Shown: positions 56,038-64,000 of the stretch, piece by piece
Numbering within the stretch: the stretch's first letter is position 1
Layout: every line of letters begins with the position of its first letter
Origin: Zizania palustris
Taxonomy: Eukaryota; Streptophyta; Magnoliopsida; Poales; Poaceae
Direction of reading: 5' to 3'
DNA: 64,000 bases
Assembly: GCA_019279435.1 (NCBI GenBank)
Contig: JAAALK010000289.1
Coordinates: 27,954,603-28,018,602, forward strand
Program-made: the position numbers and the translations under genes
The notes under the pieces: model-generated
What the model saw: only the letters and a program-made list of their open reading frames with translations
Database searches by the model: none
Told to the model about the DNA's origin: nothing

Positions 56038-57919
56038 AAAGGGTGACCAGAGGGGGGTGAATGGGAGCTTTTAAAATTTCAGGCTAACAATAGCCTTCTG
56101 TTTTTCAAAACAGTCTCCTACAGAACAGGCTTTGAACAAACCCTTCGATGGTCTGATTCAGAGGTATTTTGTAGCTCCGAAACCAGGCTTTGCAAAGAGA
56201 AAAAGTTCGAAGTCAAGAAGACTTCGCTCTCACCTACAAACCTAAAAACACAACTCTACTAGGATAGTGCATGCTCCGCACACTAGGTGCCTTCGAGCAG
56301 GCTTCGCACTATACACTTCGCAGAAGATGGTTTCCCTTTGAGGACTTCCAATATATACTCTACACTAGCAACTCGTAGTAGGCTTGATATATCGAAGGCA
56401 TACACGCAAACAGAACTGACTTCGCTCCAGAAAGAAAATAGGCCTCGAGCACAACTCTACTCAGTGCTTCGCTAGTAATCAAAGAGGGGTTACCTCAGTT
56501 TACACAGAGTGAACACACACTAAAAACCACACACTTCGCACGCACAAAACACTAGTACCCTTCTCTAGAACAAAACCAGTGCACTAACTCAGAGAAAACA
56601 TCACATGTTGTGCAAAACAGAGATACAAGTTCAAGCAACAGATGAACAGATAGTAAGATTCATTGCATGAACAGGGAACACAAAAGACTCATAGGACTGA
56701 GTACATGGGTGTGACGGCTAGCACTGGATTTCTAGAAATGGCTGCTCCAAAGTGTTACCTAGACCTAGCCAGCCTTCACTATTTATAGGCACTATTCAAC
56801 CCTATGAATAGACTACTATACCCCTAGGGTTTACACTATTTTTGTCTTAACAAGACACGGGGGTACAGATGGTAGTCTACTTTTCTGGAGGTTTCCTTTG
56901 TCAGCTTCGCAGAGGAGACAACATCAGCTTTTGCAAAGCCGACACAATTAGCCATTGCACATTTGTAGTCTTCTGAAGCCCCCTTCGCACGCGAGGCGTG
57001 CAGTAGCTTCGGTAACATGCTTGAACCCATAGGCCTTTGCTTCACCGAAGTCATCCTTCAATATAGTGATGGTTTTGAGCCGAAGCCGTCAAAGCTATTG
57101 AGCCTTCGCACCATCACCTCCGGAGTAGACCACCACAACTTCTTAGCTGCTTCCCAGCTCGAACTCCGTCAGTCCGTGTACCGAAGCCATGCATGGCCGA
57201 AGTACCTCAAGTCTGCCATACTCCGAAGCCCCACCTTTGGAGTACCTTCGCAACCTTCTGAAGTCCCTTCGTCCAAGGCCTCCACATGAAGCATATTCAT
57301 AAGCCCCCTTCGCAGTGTCGCAGCCCCAAGCACACTCTACAAATACCCTTATCCGGATCATGCCTTCGATGCACCATGACTTTGAGAACTTCGTCAGATG
57401 TCGCTTCGAGTGCCTCGCCTCCGAGGACTTTGCCTCGTGCTACCTACAGCCAGAGCCAGCCTCCGCACTTTCTGCCTTCACCTGGCGCACCTTGACCCGA
57501 GGACCGACCTCGACCCCACGTAGCCTTCGTGACCGAGTTCCCCGCTCGCCTGGCATCAAGCCTTCTGCTTGACCCAGGTTCACTTGCTGTGAACCGTCCG
57601 TCGCCCCCGAAGTCACCTGCGCACCATCGATAAACAGACAAGTGTTTCCAGTACCCCGGAGACCTCTCCGGTAAACAACCTCCGGTACACACTCCGGTGT
57701 ACCACCCAAAGTACCGAGCCCTTCGGTACCACCAAGTAATCATGCTCTGCCGAACCCCTCCGACAGACACACTCTAGTGCATAGCTACAGCTAGCTAAAT
57801 CCACACCCTACAGAAAAACACCTCCGAACCCTTTCGGAGGGACCCCTTTGCCCAGAAGGCAACTTGTCAATCACTCATCACAGACTTGAAACCATGACAC
57901 ATTTCAACTTGATTTCTCA
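56038..57919 (-). repeat. copia A 5' LTR
   Basis: 1,882 bp; minus TGAGAAATCAAGTTG ... GGTCCAACA. Same family as 58859-61043. TATA box (minus) at 56780-56787. The downstream half is dense in TTCG/CGAA words (CTTCGCA, TTCGAAG). The next bases, AGCTG (57920-57924), should be the target duplication, but the other copy is lost with the 3' half of copia A. Confidence 0.85.
56780..56787 (-). promoter_or_regulatory. TATA box of copia A 5' LTR
   Basis: GCCTATAAATAGTG on minus; the same string is in the copia C LTR at 59713-59720. Confidence 0.6.
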
Positions 57920-58858
57920 AGCTGCTAGACGTCAAGACATGCCGTCAGGGGCTTTCTTTGAAGAGCTATCCAGACCCTCGTTGTTGCCCCCAGAAGGCAC
58001 CTCGGTGTCACCTTCGAAGCCCGCCCAGGTCCTTTGCACTACCACCGAAGACTGGCGAGATCTGATACTGAAGTTGCTACGGGGCAACGATGATCTCCCC
58101 TCAGGCCTCAAGCTCTCATGACTCCAACATAGGGCGTGATGCTACCATGTCATCAATAGAGCATTGCACAAGTTTGACGTGTGCTCGCCACTGCTCTGAT
58201 GTATCTCCTGCCCCGAAGGATAGCAAGTGCTACGGGACATCCATGAAGGCCTATGTGCTAGCCATATAGCGCCCCGGGCATTAGCCGAGAAGACTCTGCG
58301 CCAGGGTCTATACCAGCATACCATCATGACCAATGCCGAAGATGTTGTGAGCACCTGCCAAGGATGTTAGTGGATGGGAAGACAAAGCCACCAACCCCCA
58401 CCCCATTGCAGGTCATTACCCCCATTTGGCCTCTATCCCGAAGGGGGATAGATCTCATAGGCCCATTCCCAAGAGCTAATGGCAACTTCAGGTTCGTCGT
58501 TGTCAGCATCGAATATTTCTCCAAATTTGTCAAAGCTGAACCGCTGACCGCCATCACCTCAAATAATGTTCATAGATTTGTTTGGCAAAACATCATCTGT
58601 TGGTTCGGAGTACCGAAGAAGCTCACACTCGACAACAGCACCCAGTTCGATGCCGAAGCCTTCAAGACATTTTACGCAGAACTAGGAGTGCAACTATGCT
58701 TCGCCGCTGTCCGGCACCCATAGTCCAACAGAGCCGTCGAGAGAGTGGACGGGAACATACTTTCTGGTCTCAACTGGCCAATCATGGGCCTCACCAAGGG
58801 GTTGTGCACCGAGGAGCTGCCGAAGATCATGTGGTCTATATGAACCACTGTTGGACCG
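57920..58858 (+). pseudogene. gypsy integrase fragment (third gypsy, Tat-type)
   Basis: Plus strand. A zinc-finger remnant EDVVSTCQGC (about 58340-58365), then the frame 58364-58723: WPLSRRGIDLIGPFPRANGN, VVSIEYFSKFVKAEPLTAIT (Asp replaced in the usual VVxVDYFSKW by Glu), FGVPKKLTLDNSTQFDAEAF (Asp-Asn). After a stop it continues SNRAVERVDGNI and ELPKIMWSI*TT. This is the standard Ty3-gypsy integrase core. Its lower end is cut by copia A (57919) and its upper end by copia C (58859). Lineage differs from gypsy 1/2. Confidence 0.85.
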
Positions 58859-61043
58859 GAAACGGCGACCAAAGGGGGGTGAATGGGAGTTTTTAAAATT
58901 TCAGACTAAAAATAGCCTTCTGTTTTACTTCTGTCTTCTACGGAACAGGCTTCGAACACACCCTTTGAAGTTCTGGTTCGGAGGTATTTCACAGCTCCGA
59001 AATCAGGCTTCGCAAGGAGCAAAAGTTCGAAGCCAAGAAGACTTCGCTCTACCCACAACCCCGAAAATTCAGCTCTGCTAACTCAGTGCAGGCTCCGCAC
59101 ACAGGGTGCTCCGAGCAGGCTTCGCACTTCACCCTTCGCAAGAGCGAACTTCCCTCTGATGACTTCGATCTGTTCTGCTAAGGCAGTGCAGGCTACGCAC
59201 ACTGGGTGCCTTCGAGTAGGCTTCGCACTACACCCTTCTCAAGAGCAGACTTCCCTCTGCGGACTTCGACCAAATACTCAGCAATAGCAACTGGTGCTAG
59301 GCTTCGTACTTCGAAGGTCTAAACGCACACTGACCAGACTTCGCCAAGGACTTCGACAAGGGAAGAAAAACGGGTTTCGATTCAGCACAGAGACAGTGCT
59401 TCGCTAGTAATCAGAGAGGCCTAGCCTCCAGTTTACACAGAGCGAACAGACACTAAAAACACACTTGACCCAGACAGACTTCTCACACACCTCTCCAGAA
59501 AAACTCACAAGAAGATGGTGCACAGAAAAATCAAAGCATGCAGAGAAGTATGCATACAAGTTCAAGCAGTAAAAGAAAATAGAATCAAAGCTTCATTGCT
59601 TGAACAGGGAACACAAAATGAACTCACAGGATGAATACAAGAGTATGTGGCGACTAGCACAGGAGCTCAAAATGACTGCTCAAAGTGTTGATGTGACCTA
59701 GCCAGCCTCCACTATTTATAGGCACTATTCAGCCCTATGAATAGACTACTTTACCCCTAGGGTTTACACCGGTTTTGTCTCATCAGAACAGGGGGGTACA
59801 ACTGGTAGTCTACTTTATTTGGAGGCTTCTTTTGTCAGCTTCGCAGAGGGGACAACACCAGCTTTTGAAGAGCAGACGCTGTCAGCCTTTGCAGTTTTGG
59901 ACCCTTCTGAAGACCCCCTTCGCACGCGAGGGGTGCGGTAGCTTCGGTGAGAACCCTTGAGCCTGACGGCCTTCGCTTCACCGAAGTCAGTCATCGATAC
60001 AGTGACGGTTTTTAGCCGAAGCCGTCAAAGCCCTTGGGCCTTCGCACCAACACCTTCGGAGTGGACCACCACGGCTTCGCAGCTTCTCCCAGCTCGAACT
60101 CCGTCAGTGCATGTACCAAAGCCATGCAAGGCTGAAGTACCTCAAGTCAATCTCACTCCGGAGCCAGCCTCACTCCGGAGCCAGCCTCGCTCCGGAGCCA
60201 GCTTCGCTCCGAAGCCAGCCTCACTCCGAAGTCAACCTAGTCAGCTTCACTCCGAAGCCCCACCTTCGGAGTACCAACCTTCGAAGTCCCTCCTTTGTCC
60301 AAGGCCTCTGCATGAAGCATTCCATGAGCACTTCGTCGCAGTGTCTCTCCCCGAGCACACTCCTCGACGATCCTCACCCGGATCATGCCTTCGATGCACC
60401 TCGACTTCTAAGACCTTTTTCGGGTATACGTTCGAGTGGCTCCCTCCGGAGCACACCTCGAACACCTTGCCTCATTGCTGAGGACTTAGTCCACCATACT
60501 TCGAAGTCACTCCATTCGGAGTACCCTTCGAAGTGCCTCACCTCCGAGGACTTCGTCTCGGAGTACCTTCACCCAGAGCCAGGCTCCGCACTTACTGCCT
60601 TCTCCTGGCGCACCTCGACCCGAGGTACGACCTCGACCCCTTCGCAGCCTTCGTGACAGAGCTCCCTGCTCCCCTGGCATCAAGACTCCCGCTTGACCCA
60701 GGTTCACTTGCTACGAACCGTCCGTCGCCTCCGAAGTCCCCTGCGCACCACAGACAAACAGACAAGTGTATCCAGTACCCTGGAGACCTCTCCGGGTAAA
60801 CAACCTTCGGCACACCCTCCGGTGTACCGCCCAAAGTACCGAGACCCTTCGGTACAGCCATGTCATTTTGTACTATCGGACCCCTCCGAAAGACACACTC
60901 CGCTGCAATAGCTGCAGCAACCAGACCCACCGAACCCTTCAGTGAAGCCACCTCCGAACCCCTTCGGAGGGACCCCTTCGAATCAGAGGATAAAATCTGT
61001 CAATCACTCATCACAGACTCTGAAACCAACCCTTGGTTTCTCA
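58859..61043 (-). repeat. copia C 3' LTR
   Basis: 2,185 bp; minus TGAGAAACCAAGGG ... TTTCCGGTCCAACA, same family as the copia A LTR. TATA at 59713-59720. Longer than LTR A partly because of a ~96-bp imperfect duplication at about 59080-59280 and a minisatellite at 60154-60238. The flanking 5 bp are ACCAC (58854-58858); the other end is outside the window. Confidence 0.85.
60154..60238 (-). repeat. 17-bp minisatellite in copia C LTR, five units
   Basis: CACTCCGGAGCCAGCCT repeated five times with small changes (CGCTCCGGAGCCAGCTT, CACTCCGAAGTCAACCT). Not seen at the equivalent place of LTR A. Confidence 0.85.
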
Positions 61044-62166
61044 ATCTCCCCCTTGATGAGTGCATTGACAACCAAATTCAAGTTCAAGAAAATTTGAAAA
61101 ATTTCAGCACACAAGTGACCATAAAAACTCAGAAACGAGCCAAATCATGTCACTTGACAAAAGAATTTTCCTCCCCCTTTTCAAAAGAGTAAAAACCCCT
61201 TCGACAAATCTCCCCTTTGCAAGATAAAAACTCCCCCTGAGTTATATTACCCCCTTGCTGCAGAGAACGTAAAAATTTCTCCCCTTTGGCAATGCAAGCA
61301 TCAAGGAGCATGTAAAAGATGCATAGCTTCGAAATGGGAAGAGTTGCAAAGACACATAAAGCAACAAATATGCCAACATTAATACCAATTATCATGTGCT
61401 CAGCTCAGTTTAACATTCTCTAAAAACATGATGACAGCATGTGATTTTATCATTTTGAAATAAAAGCATCACCACTCAATCAAGGTAAATGGACAAGTAA
61501 AAGCAGGGACTACGCAAAGCTAGTCAATTTCTACTCTAGACAGACAAGTCCAGTTCACGTGGAGCATTAAAAGCAAACTTGATGATCAATGAATTTGTTG
61601 TTCTTTTCATAATGTCAGGGGTTATTTGTTTGTCTACATTATACTTTCCAATCAAGTCAAGCCTAGGCATGAAAGCCATCAGAAGCTTAAGGCGGTGATT
61701 TTGGCATACACTACACTATCCCAGTTCAGACCAATGTGCAATGGTAAGCAGTCGAGAATAGGGTATTGCGACAAACAAACCCACCTGGATCTTTTAGCTT
61801 TGAAGCATGCAAATCATGGTTTTTTGGAATTTGAATTAAGTGAACAAATTGTTTAGCACTTTATGAATATCCATGAATACAATTTTTCAAGTTGCAATGT
61901 TTAGCATCCAGAGAAAAAGGTGTCTTGCTATCAAGCAGATAAAAGATAGCTAAAGCAGTCCTGCCTAAACATGCTAGATTCAAGACTAAGCAGTGAGCAT
62001 GATTTGATTTTGGAAAGAAAAATCATGCACATAATGTTTCAGATATATTAAATAGAGCTGAGCTGACATGATTATATGAATTATAATCAGGCATATAAGT
62101 GCAAAAGATGTAAATGCAATTTCACACATGATGAGCATATGCAAGACAATTAAAATCTCCTCCCCC
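61044..62166 (-). other. copia C PPT and non-coding 3' region with conserved block
   Basis: PPT AAGGGGGAGAT (minus, 61044-61054), then 1.1 kb with no pol motif. The segment 61617-61985 is the copia C copy of the conserved block found in copia D and F. A/T-rich otherwise. Confidence 0.75.
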
Positions 62167-64000
62167 TCACAAAATGTCGTAAGGGTGACAAACACCAAGT
62201 TCTCCACGCAAGTAGGCAAAACGAGAAGCATCGAGGGGTTTTGTGAAAATATCGGCTAGCTGGTGTTGGGTATCAACATATTGAAGTTCAATATCACCCT
62301 TCTCATTATGATCTCTAAGAAAATGATATCGCCCATCAATGTGTTTGGTTCTGGAATGCTGAACTGGGTTGTTTGCAATACAAATAGCACTAGTGTTATC
62401 ACAAAAAAGTGGAACACTCTTATAATCTAACCCGAAATCCCGCAAAGTGGAAACCATCCACAAAATCTGAGAGCAACAGCTAGCTGCAGCAACATATTCG
62501 GCCTCAACCGTCGATTGCTACAGATGTAGCCATTGCAGTGGCGAGTGGCTTCGCATCAGTCATGTCAAATTTCTTGAGCAGGTCCTTGGTGTACTTCGTC
62601 TGGGGACGAAAGTACCTTGTTTGCTTTGCTTGATTTGCAAAGCAAGGAAAAAAGTGAGTTCTCCCATCATGGACATCTCGAACTCCCTGCTCATGGCATC
62701 TGCAAACTCGGCAACCAAAGCATGAGAAGACCCACCAAAGATGATATCATCCACATAAATCTGGACTAGGAGGAAATATTTGTCATGCTTGAGAGTGAAC
62801 AGGGTTTTATCAACAGATCCCATCAAATACCCTCGCTCAATCAGAAAAGACTTAAGTCTATCATACCAAGCCCGAGGGGCCTGCTTGAGTCCATAAAGAG
62901 CCTTATGAAGTTTAAGGACTTTATGTGGGTATTTGGGGTTTTCAAAACCAGGGGTTGTTTTACATAAACATCTTCGCCTATGAAACCATTTAGAAAAGCA
63001 CTTTTGACATCCATTTGATAGAGTTTGAATCCCCAGGATGTCGCAAAGGCAAGCCAAATCCTAATGACCTCAAGACGAGCAACAGGTGCAAAAGTTTCAG
63101 TAAAATCAATCCCTTCTAATTGAGAATAACCCTGAGCTACAAGTCTAGCCTTGTTTCTAACTATAGTCCCATCCTCCCCTTGTTTGTTTTTGAAAATCCA
63201 TTTTGTTCCAATGAAATGAACATTTGGTGGAGGATCAACTAAAGTCCAGACTTGGTTTCTCTCAAAATTTTCAAGTTCTTCATGCATGGCATTGATCCAA
63301 CTAGAATCAGAAAGTGCATGACTAACATCTAAGGGCTCGAAAGAAGCAACAAAAGCGGAATCAATGAAATGAGCATGAGAACATGTTACCCTTTGATCAA
63401 GCTCACCAATGATCTGCTCAGGAGGATGCATCCTTTGAACATGGTGTGGAGCCTCACGGCGGGATGCCGTCTCCCCCTCAACTTGTGCGTTGGAGTGGTC
63501 CAAGATGACCGATGTCGAGGTAGTTGCTTCGGGACCTTGTGCCGAAGTGGTCGAAGCGGGGTCGGCTTCGGGGGTTGATGTCGAGGGTAGTAGGGGTTCA
63601 TCCTCGAAATCTCCGGGATCTTCTTATTCGAAGATAGTTTGTTCCATATCGTGTTCATTTGCCTGTTCAAGAGCAGAACTAACAGAGGGGTTGATTCAAC
63701 AAAAGTCACATCACATGACTCGATGACAGTGTTAGTCTCCAAATTATAAACACGATAAGAATGACCATGTGTAGTGTAACCCAAAAAGATCCCGTCAGAA
63801 TAACGCGACTCGAATTTATCCAAATTACCACATTTTAGGATAAAGCAACGACAGCAAAAAACTCGAAGATGAGTAACCTTGGGCTGTCTCCCAAAACATA
63901 GCTCATAAGATGTCAAATTCAAAATTGAGCGCAAGAAGATTCGGTTTGAGATGTAACAAGCAGTGTTCATGGCCTCAGCCCAGAATTTTCTAGGAGTCCT
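62167..64000 (-). pseudogene. copia C pol: integrase end, RT and RNase H, runs off the window
   Basis: Minus, in order: integrase C-terminal part NTACYISNRIFLRSILNLTS ... FLGYTTHGHSYRVYNLETNT (63970 down); RT from SSWINAMHEELENFERNQVW and GTKWIFKNKQGEDGTIVRNK through QMDVKSAFLNGFIGEDVYVK; LHKALYGLKQAPRAWYDRLK and the active site VQIYVDDIIFGGSS (63057-62560). The RNase H end follows: VPLFCDNTSAICIANNPVQH, TKHIDGRYHFLRDHNEKGDI, HQLADIFTKPLDASRFAYLR (62463-62167). Between MTDAKPLATAMAT and EAEYVAAASCC (about 62540-62490) most of RNase H is deleted. Frameshifts lie near 63500 and 62900. Family is identical to copia A where both are present (63180-63480 versus 29341-29700). Confidence 0.85.

Noticed and set aside
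57440..57770. Overlapping minus and plus frames of ~85-108 codons in LTR A, and similar ones at 59957-60951 in LTR C
   Set aside because: Same LTR family, but the frames are not conserved between A and C in length or phase; they follow from the CTTCG-rich composition.
1..64000. A previously undescribed gene-based system (defence, biosynthetic cluster or host operon-like set)
   Set aside because: Every long coding stretch resolves to LINE, CACTA, gypsy or copia sequence, or to one captured C2 fragment. The unusual signals here concern transposon structure and insertion, not a host gene system.

Overview
The window is plant nuclear DNA, most likely from a grass. It is an accessory, repeat-dominated region and I see no intact host gene, tRNA, rRNA or CRISPR array. 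The grass call rests on inference: long Tat-type Ty3-gypsy elements with a second RNase H, large-LTR Ty1-copia elements primed by initiator-Met tRNA, and CACTA elements, all packed as nested insertions. Nearly all coding sequence is transposon-derived and broken by stops, frameshifts or later insertions.

Layout. (1) 1-1060: decayed LINE reverse transcriptase (minus). (2) 1231-3030: tandem array of a ~287-bp unit, each unit with a small hairpin, interrupted by a 358-bp near-perfect hairpin. (3) 3146-7347: CACTA (En/Spm) remnant with an accessory transposase gene ending in a Ulp1-like protease domain, then subterminal repeats and a right terminus. (4) 7348-9345: nothing recognisable. (5) 9346-10137 plus 29116-29340: 3' end of an old copia element (copia B, minus), split by a CACTA element at 10138-29115 (target duplication AAT). 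That CACTA carries a host C2-domain gene fragment and contains a gypsy element (gypsy 1, plus, 10226-27662), which itself contains a gag-only copia (copia F, plus, 18728-26364).

(6) 29341-31212 plus 53587-57919: copia A (minus), split by gypsy 2 (minus, 31213-53586, target duplication GCACA). Gypsy 2 in turn contains gag-only copia D (minus, 32500-38729) at its 3' LTR boundary, and a solo LTR (LTR E, minus, 40116-46242) in pol. LTR E is itself interrupted by a same-family LTR in the opposite orientation (LTR E', plus, 40776-43944). (7) 57920-58858: fragment of another gypsy integrase (plus), caught between copia A and copia C. (8) 58859-64000: 3' part of copia C (minus), same family as A, running off the window.

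How the parts work together. Gypsy and copia A/C supply (or once supplied) protease, integrase, RT and RNase H. Copias F and D keep gag, primer site and polypurine tract but no pol, so if ever mobile they depended on enzymes from relatives. The target-site duplications let the insertion order be read directly: copia B < CACTA < gypsy 1 < copia F, and gypsy fragment < copia A < gypsy 2 < (copia D, LTR E < LTR E').

The most unusual items are: two unrelated gag-only copias inserted one base apart at the same PPT/3'-LTR junction of two different gypsy elements; a 124-bp direct duplication flanking LTR E'; the captured C2 gene fragment; the hairpin array; and a non-coding block conserved in three copia elements.
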